64,000 bases of DNA from Owenia fusiformis (taxonomy: Eukaryota > Annelida > Polychaeta > Sabellida > Oweniidae). A program made the position numbers and the translations under genes. The notes below the pieces were generated by a model. It did no database searches, was not told the DNA's origin, and worked only from the letters and a program-made list of their open reading frames with translations. Below are positions 37,660 through 52,700 of the stretch, in pieces. The first letter of the stretch is position 1, and every line of letters starts with the position of its first letter. The stretch spans positions 8,561,730 to 8,625,729 of the forward strand of contig CAIIXF020000007.1 in the NCBI GenBank assembly GCA_903813345.2. Reading direction: 5' to 3'.

Positions 37660-40117
37660 CAAGACTTGGCTTGAAGCCCCAATGTAGCAAAGAGGACCTT
37701 GTGAAGGCAATGAAACAGTTTGGTTTTGACGACTCTTGCTACACCTTACTGAGAAGCTACCAGGTTCAGCCTTACGATTGCTGGACAATTAAACCGGGCA
37801 TGGTGCACTCACCTGGGCCTTGGCCAACCTTAGAGGTGCAAAGACCCCAGGATGATGCAAACCATTTAGCATGGGTACTCGGCTATGTTGAACCAGACCA
37901 GATTAAGCGATCAACAAAAAAGTCCCAGGAACAGTTGAGAGGTGTGCCAGATGAACAAGGTCTGCTAGATCACATGGTTGATTTTGATGGTTCAAGGGAT
38001 CCAGAATTTGAAAGCAGATGGCGCCATAAGTGTCTTGAAATCTCATCTGGTAAATGGGGGCGACACTTTCAAATATTTTTTGGAGAGTTTTATGGAGAAG
38101 GAATGGAGATCAATTCAAATTCTCATTGGGTTCGGGAATTAGATGAACGACCATATATGGCAATTGTATGGAGTGGAAGCGGGAAAATTCAAGGCAAGTT
38201 GGTAAGTGCAGAAATTGATGGCACTCAAGAAATACTAGTGACACCTGGTACAAAAGTGACAATTGAGAATACAGATGCCGTGAATAAACTGTTGGTTTAT
38301 GCAGTTTTCCCAATCAGAAAAGATGCAACAAACAGCTTAAACTAATTAATGATGAAACATGTGATTACCATCAACATTATGCTTCAAATTTTGTTGAATA
38401 TTTGAAATTATTGAGAATAATAGAATAACTATTGTTAGGGTCTCTTTAATTGTAAAAATGTTGATAGAATACTCTTGTACACTTTTAAGTTGATACCCTA
38501 GCCCTTATTTTCCATGGTTTAGTCTGAGTGTAAAATATAAAAATTTGTCAACCAATGTGAAATATATAGGAATATTACTGGCAGTTTGGTTAATATGATT
38601 TTACTGTCAATGGGCAATGATAAAAATTCCCTTTTGTTTCAATGGATCTTTTCCACTTTGCTCAAAAATCCAAGATATATAATAATAGCCACCATGAAAG
38701 TACTAATTTACCCAGCATGCCATAAACCTAATCAGATATTGTCAAAAAAAAAAAATTATTATTATCTGTAAAAATTTCAATTTGAATGGATGAGCAGTTA
38801 TCCTGGCTGCACAGACGCATGCATGTCCAACATCACCAGATGACAATATAAAACTTGACAATATAAAAAGTGCAATAAAGTCTAACATATTTAATAACAA
38901 TGTAAAAACAAACTATGATATAAATGTAAGATCATATATTATACCCTTCCTTTTATTCCCTTATAAATTATGAAAATACATCATCCAAAAATAGATGAAT
39001 CTAAGGATACAGCTTTTATAACTCATTCTCTGCTTATTGCTGGGATTTGACGTCCTTATCACAGTTTGCACATAAAATATTGCTTCAAAATGATATGTAT
39101 CACAACATCTTCACGATTTACAATATGGGTCATTTCAAAATATCAAATACATTCATCCACATTATTTGGACTGATCTATCATAAATGGCATTATAATAAT
39201 TTTTAATCAATTTAAAACCAAACAATTCTTTTTCACATTTTCAAGTATTGCAGAGATTCAACAATATTGATAGTTTCTAAAAACATAAGAAGTCTAAACC
39301 ATTGAACACTTAGCAACAATATCATAAAAATAATGTTAGACAGTGAATTCTATATAGTAACATGCACTTTAGAGTTCAAATGCACTCATAGACTAAGGAA
39401 ATAGATACCTTTGCAGGTACTTCTATATGAATAATTTGATATGTAAAATCCTCTCAAATCACATGATGCAAATACTCGTATAAATACTTTTCTTAAATAC
39501 CTAGATTTCCCATAAATAGTCACTCAAAGCACACAAAAAAGAAAGCAGCAACTATGAAAGCATCAATCAAATAATTATTATCTTATTTGCGTAAATTCAA
39601 TTGCATATTATGTGAGATACAGTTTGATCACCATTGGTATATGGAGCTTTCACATTGGACCTAATGGCTTGTTGCCATGACGGCAGGATAAGCATTGACA
39701 GGATCTAATTGGCCCGTCAAGATTGGAGCTTTATTGTGAATTCAAAATGTAAAACAAAGTCGATCAATCTTCAAAGGATCGGACCTAAATTTTGATATCC
39801 GATTTCAAATCTGAAAGTGATTTACTATAAATTATTATTATGAACATAATATCAAGTTGGTTTAACAATGCTAGATATCAGAGAACCATATACCAAGGGT
39901 GTTCACACTGAAATATGATTTGAGTATACTCAGGGACATAAACACCTATAAAATGACCATTTTATAATATTTTTAAAAAATCTTAGTAATTGTGTCACTG
40001 GGGCCCATTTTTGGTACAATCATACTTGTGATTTCTAGAAATTTTGTACTCTTAAATGGACAATGACAGGTATGACAAGTACAACCTAATCAAAAATTAC
40101 AAAAGTTGTTCCAAAAA
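37660..40117 (+). pseudogene. Tandem duplication, copy 2: orphan last exon of the cupin gene
   Basis: The frame over 37660-38345 encodes the same 229 residues as the end of the cupin gene, with no difference seen. The copy has neither the splice acceptor nor the upstream exons, because the breakpoint lies inside the exon. The open frame extends left only to a TTG, with no ATG before the shared part, so a functional protein would need a new promoter and start or exon skipping from copy 1. It also carries the duplicated 3' flank with its AATAAA near 38876. The absence of substitutions means a very recent event, a gene-conversion product or an assembly artefact. Confidence 0.85.
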
Positions 40118-40764
40118 TGCGCCCATGGTTTAAGACATTAATAAACTCTATAAATACACATTTAAATATCACGATTCCTTAAATCCAATTACTGCCTTTC
40201 ACTAATTTGTGAAAGTATACAGCAAAACGCAACAGCATTTTCCCAAATCATCTTAAATAAATTTTTTGATGTCCTAAATGTCATGCAATGTAACAAACTT
40301 GAAATTCACTACTAATCATCATCGAAAGATATTAAGGAATTAGCTAGTGAACCTTAGATCTCGAAGGTAAAACGCATAAGCAGGTCCAAAATCTAATAAT
40401 TATCATGAAGGCCAATTTCAAAAATATCCATAGAGAAACAATCATAATAGTTAATCCTTCAATTATTGAAGTATTCAAGTCACTTTCAAGTCAACAGTAC
40501 AGCTGAAGTAATCAATTTTAGAACCCTGTGGCGTTTATGGGGATTTTCTCTTGTAAGTGCAGTGTATGTTTCACTCTATGCCGAGTAAAAAATATGGCCT
40601 CAGTGTGAAATTTGGCCTGAGTGCCGTCCTATCAGTGTGTAATATGGCCTCCAGACCCTCTTTTCAGTGTGTAATATGGCCTCCAGGCCCTGATTAAGAC
40701 AATGCATAAAACTATGATGCATATTTGGATTTCAGAATGTATGTATGTCCTATTGCGATATGTT

Positions 40765-43700
40765 CTATGGTCTGGCGAGAGATGGGGGAAATAACCCCAT
40801 TTCCACATAATCATCCAATATCTAAAACAAAACAAAACAGGTCATTCAAAAAGTAAGCTCGCCAATTTTGCCCTTAAACACTTATTTTTCAATATCTATT
40901 CCTCAAGTTCTATTCTTCTATTTTTCAATACGTATTCCTACATTTTGCTATACATCAACATTCAAAAATGTCAAATGAATATGTTAACTTTTTTTAAAAT
41001 AATTATTGAGCTGAACAAACAGTATTTGGATGGTTTACACTGTATGCCCTAAGAAAATACATGATTTAAATGTAATTTCGATATGAACTCATATGATTTT
41101 GAATTAAAGTCCATAATTTCAGATTGATAAAATAATTGATAAAATGTGATATTCTGAGAGCAACGGGGAAACATTTAGAGAACACAAATAAAGTGTAAGT
41201 ATACTTCATTATAGTGTTGTGTTGAAAAGTGTCATGTTGTGAAGCCAGGTTCTTAAAATTGGTGAGGCAAGTTTAAAAAGGTGAGGCAAAGTCTATCTGT
41301 AAATTTTGACAAGGCAGCTGCCTTTACCTGGTTTATGCCCATATATGGTAGTGTCACATAGCGGTGTTTTGTACTTAAACCACAAATGTAAGTGGTAAAG
41401 ATCTTATATAGACGTATATACTGACCTCCTTTAATGAGTCGATGGTTAAGCTTGGCCTATCATAGCAAAAGCCTGTAGATTCTATCTTGGTGCCGTCCAT
41501 GTGTATATGCTTGTCATAGAGCAGCTCCTAAATGCAACAAACAAGAAGCTGAAGGATAATGAGGCATATCAATAAGATTTTGAACGCTGTTAGATATGTT
41601 ATAGTTTGTTGAACATGGCAGAAACTGTTGGAAATATTATTCACTGTTGGACATATGGGTGTTGTTGAACATTTCTTACACTGTTTTATATATTTTGATT
41701 GGTCAGGCAAGTCATAAACCTAATACTTGTAAAATGACCCATACTCAATTATAATTCAGAAATATCCTATCAAAAAATAAATAAAAAACAACTTATTTTA
41801 ACTATTTGATGTCTATTTGTACATAAACATGTTGAACTGGGAACATTTAGAACACTGAACTCAGTTGGTAACCTGTGTATGTACCCTCTATACTGGATAG
41901 GTTGTTCCTTGTAGACAGGTGTTACTTACAGATAGGGCTCATCAACATGTAGGTCAATGGGATATAGTTGTTCTCATAACTGTACCATATAGAGAGGTAT
42001 ATTCCTTACAGATAGAGGTGTTCCATTAGACAGGTTTTGATACAGAACACCACCTACTAATAACTGACCTGATCTAAGTAAGGATTAAGAGGGGTGTTTA
42101 TTATGCCATCCTTCTGACAGGCCTCAGACCATGGCATCATGTGCTTTTCATTAATATCTTCAGCAACACTTTTAAAGTTGAGCTGCAAGTGAAGAAATTA
42201 CTATCAATAGTAATCAATAGTTAATAAATAGTACTATTGTAGTGTTTTCCCGAGATTTTTATACAAATGTGGCTGCATAATTCTTATTTTCAAAATTGAC
42301 ATCATTCTCAGTTTCATGTGTATTTGTACTAAAGTGTTTTCCAAAGATTTTTTTACATACATCACATGTATATGGGTGCATAATTCTTATTTTCAAAATT
42401 GACACCATAGTTGTTCATAACAAGCTTTTCTCATTTTCATTCTATTTAATTTCATAAAATCAGCAAGTCCCATCAATGCTAATTCATCTCAAAACATATA
42501 TTACTGTATATATTAAAGACCCCATGCTAAGTTTGAAAATATATCTTTATCAATCAAACATCATAAACTTAATCAGAGCCTTTAAGTAACTTACTTTTGC
42601 AAGAGAAGACATGGCTGTCCCCACATAGTCATGGTTTATGTCAAATACCTCAGATACAAGCTCACTTATTTTGCCTTGAGCTGAAAAGGTTTTTACATAA
42701 TACACTCACAATATTGATGTAGGGGGGGGGGGGGGGGTTGAACAGGGAGATCATGTTACATAAAATAATGTTGGATTAAACAAGTAAGCTATCTATGCAG
42801 CCAATATAATTTAGTGAAAGAGCTTTGTATAAATCAATCTACAGTATTTGTAGTTCCATTTATAGTCCCGGCACCTTCAAATAAAAGATTTAGTAAAAAT
42901 TTTGATATAATTTACAATGAATGTCAGTACAAATACTATTGCTGGACTGGTCACAAAAAATCCTTACTTGTATCTCCTTTATCTACTAGGTGGTATATCT
43001 CTCCCTTGTTACCATGGTGACAAAGATGCAATATTGCACGACAGACATCATATACATGTACTGTGTTCATCTTGAGACTGCCTGTCCATAACATCTAAGA
43101 AATTAAATTATTTAATATATGAGTTTATGTGATTTCTGTTTCTGGATGTACACCTGTATATTATAATGAAGATGAAATTATTATAATGATGATGTACTAT
43201 GAAGTTATATAATGGTTCTTTCTGTATATCGTGTTTATACTCGAGTGAGTATATGATATATCCACAAGTGAGCATAGCGTTGATTCGAACACAATCAAAA
43301 CAATTAAAACCATAAAAACCATAATAAAAACATCCCATAGCCAACTCAATAATGCCGATGTTGATCTCGAACCATTTATGACGTGGCTTGATTCTAGCAA
43401 ATCATGCCGGAACCATTTATGACGTCACTTGATTCTAGGAAATCATGAAAATTTTCATGATTTTGTTATTCATTAGTTCCCAGAATGCACTTCTACAGTG
43501 GTATAGGCTGGAGTTTATACGGAGGAGTTGTATACGATGACGATATACCACTCTCCACTGTATATCGTTGTTATATACCCATGTTATACAACTGTAATTG
43601 GACTTAGATTGGTATAATACAGGCTATACCATATCTAACACCAAAATTGAAGCAACAGAGTACAATAGACAAATATTTGCAAAATGCCAAAATGTAAACA

Positions 43701-46700
43701 TTCGTGTCATGTTGCCTTATGTTTGCAGATGCGAAAGATGATATATTGAGGTCAGAATAAAAGCAGAAAAATATTAAAGTCATCTTTTAGATTCAGTCTT
43801 CTCATTAGTTTATCATATTCCATATATCTGAATGAACAGTTTTAGTCGTGTGACTCTCGGGAATGAGCCAATTCCAGATGGGTAGAGTCTCAAATGGATG
43901 ATTTTCTATATAACTAGGACTAAAATCACATAGATTCAGCCAAATTGATCATTATGCTACACATGGATACCTCAAACAGACTTTTTACATACCTTCATTT
44001 TCTCTTTTATTTGTTTGTATACTGCACCAATTATAAGTCTTGGAGCTGAAAATAGACCAAATACATAAATACATACACGTCGTATGATGAACCGAAAATA
44101 TTACAGCAGTATCATCCTGGCTCCCTCGATATCCACTTACATGTGGTCATCAAAGAATTTCATGTAAAGCTTTCGCTGGTAACATATTTTAGGAAGCCTG
44201 AGAAATCGAGAAATGATGTTTACTATTTTTACATTTACTATATTGTTTTCAGGTGTTCAAACCAATGTAAGAACCAAAATAAAATAAAATTATTTGCAAG
44301 GGGTTTACATTCATCTTTTCTCACAATTTTGTATTAAATTGTATAAATCAGAACACTGTGTCTCTCATTCGAACCTCACAGAATTTAAACTAAATAATGC
44401 ATACATTGCTCTCTTAAACAAATAACATGTACTGTCACATTGCAAAAAATTCATTTAAAAAATAGAACAACTTTGGAATTCTTACAAATAACAAAATAAT
44501 GGAAGTTATACAAGGTGTACATACCATATATATGTAGCTATACAATGTACTTACTAAGCCCCCTTCTGTCCCCTATGCCATAATGTATTGCTGGTCTAAC
44601 AATGCAGTAATCTAAGTCTGGTATTGTCTCTAGCTCTACCTCCACGAGTCTCTTATGTTTGGCAAGGTTGGTCCAGGGCTCCACTTTGTGGTCTTCCTTT
44701 ACTGCAGTCTGAAAAATGCAGGAAAGAAAACTTAATTGAAGATATGTTAAAAACAGAGTTAAATACATGGAGAAAACATGAATATCTGAATAGAAATGTA
44801 AACATGAAGAAACACTTCTGAAATCATATCTGGTCACAAGTACAAAGCACACATACAGACACTTTTGAACACATGTAGAAAACACTTATGAACACAAGTA
44901 CAAAGCATACATACAGACACTTTTGAACACATGTAGGAAACACATATGAACACAAGTACAAAGCACACATACAGACACTTTTGAACACATGTAGAAAACA
45001 CTTTTGAACATAAGTACAAAGCACACATACAGACACTTTTGAACACATGTAGAAAACACTTATGAACACAAGTACAAAGCATACATACAGACACTTTTGA
45101 ACACATGTAGAAAACACTTTTGAACACAAGTACAAAGCACACATACAGACACTTTTGAACACATGTAGAAAACACTTATGAACACAAGTACACAAAACAT
45201 GTGTAGAAAACACATATGAACACAAGTACACAAAACATGTGTAGAAAACATTTCTGAACACAAGTAAAAAACACTTATGAACACAAGTACAAAAAACATG
45301 TAGAAAACATTTCTGAACATATGTAGAAAACACTTATGAACACAAGTAAAAAACACTTATGAACACAAAAACAAAATACATGCAGAAAATACTTTTGAAC
45401 ACATGTAGAAAACACTTCAGAAAAAAGTAGAAAACACCATCTGATTATTAGTATAATAGTAAAACACATGTAAAAAATACTTTTGTTGCATAATGACAGT
45501 AGTTAAATGAGCATGACATGTATTTACCTTACTGCTAGAAAACATTTGGCCACTAGAAATCTCAATATATCGGCTACATTTGTGTGCTGCTGCAGCTCTG
45601 GCACAATTCATACTAAGCTGTAATATACCTTCCTTGTACACCTGCAATGTAACAATACTAAGCTGTAATATACCTTCCTTGTACACCTGCAATGTAACAA
45701 TACTAAGTTGAATATACCTTCCTTGTACACCTGCAATGTAACAATACTAAGCTGTAATATACCTTCCTTGTACACCTGCAATGTAACAATACTAAGCTGT
45801 AATATATCTTCCTTGTACACCTGCAATGTAACAATACTAAGCTGTAATATATCTTCCTTGTACACCTGCAATGTAACAATACTAAGCTGTAATATACCTT
45901 CCTTGTACACCTGCAATGTAACAATACTAAGCTGTAATATATCTTCCTTGTACACCTGCAATGTAACAATACTAAGCTTTAATATACCTTCCTTGTACAC
46001 CTGCAATGTAACAATACTAAGCTGTACTATATCTTCCTTGTACACCTGCAATGTAACAATACTAAGCTGTAATATACCTTCCTTGTACACCTGCAATGTA
46101 ACAATACTAAGTTGATGACCATATAACAATGCAATGTAACAATACTAAGCTGTAATATACCTTCCTCGTACACCTGCAATGTAACAACACTAAGTTGATG
46201 ATCATATAACAATGCAATGTAACAATACTAAGCTGTAATATACCTTCCTTGTACACCTGCAATGTAACAATACTAAGCTGTACTATATCTTCCTTGTACA
46301 CCTGCAATGTAACAATACTAAGCTGTACTATACCTTCCTTGTACACCTGCAATGTAACAATACTAAGCTGTAATATATCTTCCTTGTACACCTGCAATGT
46401 AACAATACTAAGCTGTAATATATCTTCCTTGTACACCTGCAATGTAACAATACTAAGCTGTAATATATCTTCCTTGTACACCTGCAATGTAACAATACTA
46501 AGCTGTAATATACCTTCCTTGTACACCTGCAATGTAACAATACTAAGCTGTAATATACCTTCCTTGTACACCTGCAATGTAACAATACTAAGTTGATGAT
46601 CATATAACAATGCAATGTAACAATACTAAGCTGTAATATACCTTCCTTGTACACCTGCAATGTAACAATACTAAGTTGAATATACCTTCCTTGTACACCT

Positions 46701-49700
46701 GCAATGTAACAATACTAAGTTGATGACCATATAACAATGCAATGTAACAATACTAAGCTGTAATATACCTTCCTTGTACACCTGCAATGTAACAATACTA
46801 AGTTGAATATACCTTCCTTGTACACCTGCAATGTAACAATACTAAGCTGTAATATATCTTCCTTGTACACCTGCAATGTAACAATACTAAGCTGTAATAT
46901 ATCTTCCTTGTACACCTGCAATGTAACAATACTAAGTTGAATATACCTTCCTTGTACACCTGCAATGTAACAATACTAAGCTGTAATATACCTTCCGTGT
47001 ACACCTGCAATGTAACAATACTAAGCTGTAATATACCTTCCTTGTACACCTGCAATGTAACAATACTAAGCTGTAATATACCTTCCTTGTACACCTGCAA
47101 TGTAACAATACTAAGCTGTAATATACCTTCCTTGTACACCTGCAATGTAACAATACTAAGCTGTAATATACCTTCCTTGTACACCTGCAATGTAACAATA
47201 CTAAGCTGTAATATATCTTCCTTGTACACCTGCAATGTAACAATACTAAGCTGTAATATATCTTCCTTGTACACCTGCAATGTAACAATACTAAGTTGAA
47301 TATACCTTCCTTGTACACCTGCAATGTAACAATACTAAGCTGTAATATATCTTCCTTGTACACCTGCAATGTAACAATACTAAGCTGTAATATACCTTCC
47401 TTGTACACCTGCAATGTAACAATACTAAGCTGTAATATATCTTCCTTGTACACCTGCAATGTAACAATACTAAGCTGTAATATACCTTAATTGTACACCT
47501 GCAATGTAACTTGTGGATGATGATATAACAATGCAATTTAACTATAAAAGAAAGAACAATGCAAGTTACCTGTAATGTAAGTTATGATTATCATATGATA
47601 ACAATGCAAAGTTAGTTCAAATAAATACCAACAACTATAACAATGCAAAATTGCTGAGACTTTGAAAAGTTTTAACTAACAGAGATGTTCCACTTTACAG
47701 GTTTCATACATACATATAAATAATGATTGGTAACAAACTTTTAAATAGTAATGCAAAAAATAATGATTGTTATGTTACATTGTGATAAATAAAAAGTGCT
47801 TAGAATTTCTACAAAAAATGTTTTGAAGCACTATATATGTATTTCCTAATGTTTTAACCAATACCAAAAATATACATACTCATGTACACATTAAAGAAAG
47901 ATAAAAAACTTAAAAATTAATTTGAAAGAAAGGGTTTCAAATAGAGGAAAGAATAAATAGATATATAGAATGATGAGAAAACAAGGAAATTGTAAAATAT
48001 ATACAATAAAATTGAGAGTTCACAAAGGAGTATGTAGTTTATTGTATAATAGACAAAAATACAACAAACAAACAGTTTTCACAACAGTACACTTTATACA
48101 TTTACAATTCAATTCACTAAAAAATTTACTTTAAATGATTTTTAACAGGAAACCCCACACCAACATAGTGTTTAAGATAAAGAACATTTACAACTTCTTG
48201 CAAATCCATCAATTCAAAGATTTTCAAATTTCTAAATTGTATATCAGTATTTGAATCTTAAAACAGAACTGACTTCTAAAGTTATATGTACAATTTCAAA
48301 AGATTGTCAGTTGTGGAGGAGGTTAACTGTTGAAAATGAAGTGAACAGAAAATCAACATTTTTCAAATTTCATTTTTGAGAGTGATAAACCAATTTCCAA
48401 CCCAAAAATCAATTTAATTATATATAAACTGATGATATTTGGATGGACACGTAAACACTTACACTAGAAAAAATAAAATAAAAACAACACCAAACTAACA
48501 ATACTACACAAATGGAGTGACCCTCACTCACTCAATTACTCACACAGAGTGAATTCACCCTATGCAGACAGAGCCTGTGGGAAATATTGGGTGCGGAGCA
48601 AATGAGCGGAGGGTGCGGAGCTAACGGTTATTTTTGAATTTAAATTTGGGATATATCTGAAACTAAGCCGTTTTGGGACTTCAAATATACCAAGATATGT
48701 GTATTTGACACCAAATATCAATACAATTGTGAAAATAGTAGCGCAATTCATTCTATAGCGACGCAGTGTGCCTTAAACCTTTCCCAGACCTATATATTTT
48801 GAAATTATCCTTTTTATACTGAGTCCCCAGCATTCATAAAAAATGGTGTTCAAGGTGCACTATCTATACAAATTATTTTTGCATCTTGGAAGCCAGGCAG
48901 TATCTGTGTGATTTTATAAAAATTCGGAAATTTTTTCAGATATGAGCCCCCTCTAAATATTGGGTGCGGAGCAGCTCCATAAACGTAGCTCCGCACCCAA
49001 TATTTAGAGGGGGCTCATATCTGAAAAAATTTCCGAATTTTTATAAAATAACACAGATACTGCCTGGCTTCCAAGATGCAAAAATAATTTGCATGGGTAG
49101 TGTATCTTGAACACCATTTTTTATGAATGCTGGGGACGCAGTATTAAAAGGATAGTCTCAAAATATATAGGTCTGGGAAATGTTTAAGGCATACTGCGTC
49201 GCTATAAAATGAATTGCACTACTATTTTCACAATTTTATTGATATTTGGTGTCAAATACACATATCTTGGTATATTTGAAGTCCCAAAACGGCTTAGTTT
49301 CAGAAATATCCCAATTTTAAATTCAAAAATGACCGTTAGCTCCGCACCCTCCGCTCATTTGCGCCGCACCCAATATTTCCCACAGGCTCTGTCTGCATAG
49401 GGTGGAATTTAAAAGTGAAAGTGAAAATGCAATTGGGAAGGAGTACTCACAGCACTTATTTCGGACTTGAGGCAAAATTGGAAAAAATATATTTCCGTTG
49501 ACATAATGTATTCTTTAATTTAAATTTCAATTGGTTCAAATTGTCATATCATTATTTCTATTTTTCTTATTTTATCAAAAATTCAGGGTGCAAACAGGGT
49601 GGTATATTATGTATTGTGTGAACATATTGATTTATAAATGAAAGTGTGATTATAATGCACATACATTAGAGGACCTCAATAAAGTTCCAATTATAACATT

Positions 49701-52700
49701 GAATTATTGGGTTAATAATATTAAAATAAGGAATTTCAATGTTACTTAATCAAAAATTAATAAAAATTGTAAGAAAATAGACATAATGCCTCGTACAGAC
49801 TCGATAGTGTAAAATCTACTACAATCGACTTTGAGAAATAAAAATGTTGATTTAAAACTTACTGATTCCATTTGTCCATATTTGGTTTCCATGGCACAGT
49901 TGATAACAAACTGGAATCCCCCTCCCTCATCCTCAAACACTTTCTCTACAGCTTCTAAATACATTAATTAAACTTTGCGATTATTCAGATTTAAAAGCTT
50001 TATTGTATGTTGAACAGACTTTCAAGTGAAAACCCATGTTCTTTATATATATAAATGTGAATAAACTATTAGACTATATAATAAGACTATTCTCAGTTTG
50101 GAGAACGAAGTTCATCACTCTAATTGAGTGTTACCCCTGCTTCGGACAAAGGATTGGTATCGATATGGAGAATTGAATTCAACAATATTTTTCTCTTAAA
50201 CCAATCATTGAAAACATTCTATAAAAAACACGATATTTTATGATAAAATGAACTTCTTTTTCCAAATCGAGACTTGTATTTTATCGAATCGGTCTACTTC
50301 ACTTTACCTCTGCTTCGGACAAATTTGATATTTTTACATCTTGTAGATTTAAATGACCTCTTTTGAATATTTATAATTTAATTTGGGTGATATTTCTAAT
50401 ATTTTTCATGAAAAACATTAGGCTCATATACAGGGTGGGCCAAAAAAAAACAATACCCAAGTTCAAATCAGGATAAAAATAGTTACGTTCAATATGATAC
50501 ATTGACTTATGTATCATTTTAAAGGTAATACATTTTCAAACAATTTGGTATATAACACTATGACATAAATTCAATAGCAAAGGTGTATTATACTTATTTG
50601 GGAGGCTGGGTCGCTATTTAAGGTCTCTAGATTTTAGGGAGAAAACAGTAAATCTGTGGAATTATGTAAACTTTTTATTCATAGAATATCATTTTGTTAG
50701 GTGAATACATGCATGTGTATTTGCATTAATGTGTGACTAAACTTATTGTTTATGAATTTCAGTATTGTTTAATAACACTTTACAATTTATTTATTAAACA
50801 ATTGCTTAATATGCCCCCCCCCCCCTATGCATCAACAATAAGCCTCAAGCGGTAGGGCCATCTATCAACAGATTTCTGTTGCAATACATTCCAGCAATTA
50901 GGATTCCGCGGTTCAGCTAATCACTACTTTTTATTGGATGCTTGTGATTGTACACCATTTCCTGTACCTATTACCATATATGAAGATGGCTCCATGTATG
51001 GTAATCCACCACATTAGCATCGGGGCTTCTGGGTCATGTGGGTGGCCAAGCATCTGGATCAGTCAAATTGACAACTTGTTACTGAAGGAATACCAATGTC
51101 ACCTTTGATCTATGGGACAAGGCAACGTCTTGTTGAAAAATAACCCCCCCCACCACATATACGTTTTATGTCTTTTAACATACCTATTTTGAGTACTTAT
51201 TGATAGTAAACAATACAAAAAAATCATAAACAATAAGTTAAGTCACAAATGATGCAAATATACAAGCTTGTATTCACCTAACAAAATGATATTCCATGAA
51301 GAAAAAGTTTACATAATTCCACAGATTTACTGTTTTCTCCCTAAAATCTAGAGACCTTAAATAGCGACCCAGCCTCCCAAATAAGTATGATACACCTTTA
51401 CTATTGACTTTATGTCATAGTCAGTGTTCGCGCTGGCCATTAAAATTTCTGAGTCCCAGGGACGCAACCCATTTGAAAAATTTGAGTCCCCATCTAATTT
51501 TTTTGCGTCCCTCTTATTTCTTCACAAAGTTCAAGAAATATTGTGAAAGTGAAAATAAAGTGGGCGATAATAGAGTGCTTACACTATAATGGGATAAAAA
51601 TGACATATATTGTAATTTGATGCATCCTCCCGATAAATATCTATCACTGGGTCCTTTTTACACAATTCTTAAGTAATGTTATACCAAAATAGTCCGAAAT
51701 GAATAAAGGAAATGCTCAAATTAAGAGTTTTGTTTTCACATTTTACAAACCTGCGATCTTGAAGGTCATGTCAAGGTCGTGAACTTTTGCTTCTTTTTAT
51801 TAACATTTCTCCTTATTCTGAAGACTTTTAGATGAAAAACCTCGATCTATCATTAAACATTTATCTTGATGTATAACATTAGATCATAATGGTTTCTAGT
51901 TTATTTATTTATTTATGTTTATTTTATCCACCAGAATTGGTGTGTTTACATGTGTTATATAAAATATTACATAAGGGGTTGAGATTATTATGTTACATAC
52001 AATAATGAAAAAAACAATTAAAATGTTTATGTACAACCAATCCCTGGTGTTGACGGACGTCAGGCTACCGCGTTGACGCCGTCAAGTTACTACTTTCTGT
52101 TACATGCAATAAGAAAAACAAGTTCTCCACCTAATATTTGCCGTTGACGGACGCCAGGCTTCTAGTGGAAATGATAAAGATAATCGTGAAAAACAATCGT
52201 TTCAATTTGTGGGGAACCACAGGGAATTTCTGCAATATTGTATGTTTTGATCTTCCATTTCGATTGCGGCATTTTCCGGAATATATCGGAACCAATCAAA
52301 ATCCATGTCTCACACTGGAAACCCTGTTAATCTTGGGTAGTCATGAAAGCCAATCAGATTTGTCGATATAAATATACCTGGATCATTGCTCGTATATCAA
52401 GGTAGTGAGTTTGAAAATCTTGATGAAAATCATGTTTCACCGCTACTGTGCTGCAGTAAAAGTTATCTTGAAGCAGTTTATAATTTTTGTGTCCTAGGGA
52501 CGTAAGTTGATTTTGATTTTTACGTCCAACCATCTGAAATTTCCGTAAAAATGGCAAAAAAACGGCGTCAACGCAAACACTGCATAGTGTTATATACCAA
52601 ATTGTTTGAAAATGTATTACCTTTAAAATGATATATAAGTCAATGTACCATATTGAACGTAACTATTTTTATCCTGATTTAAAGTTGGGTATTGGTTTTT

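Noticed and set aside
44824-45469. Minus-strand frames repeating FSTCVQKCLYVCFVLVF
   Set aside because: They are a translation of the 60-bp minisatellite in an SDR intron, with no start context or conserved domain.
45417-47536. Many long open frames on both strands over the 45-bp array
   Set aside because: They follow from a 45-bp period divisible by three. Only the end nearest 45641 is joined to a real exon.
48560-49400. Two similar 63-codon frames on opposite strands
   Set aside because: They are the two arms of one palindromic element read in mirror image, not paralogous genes.
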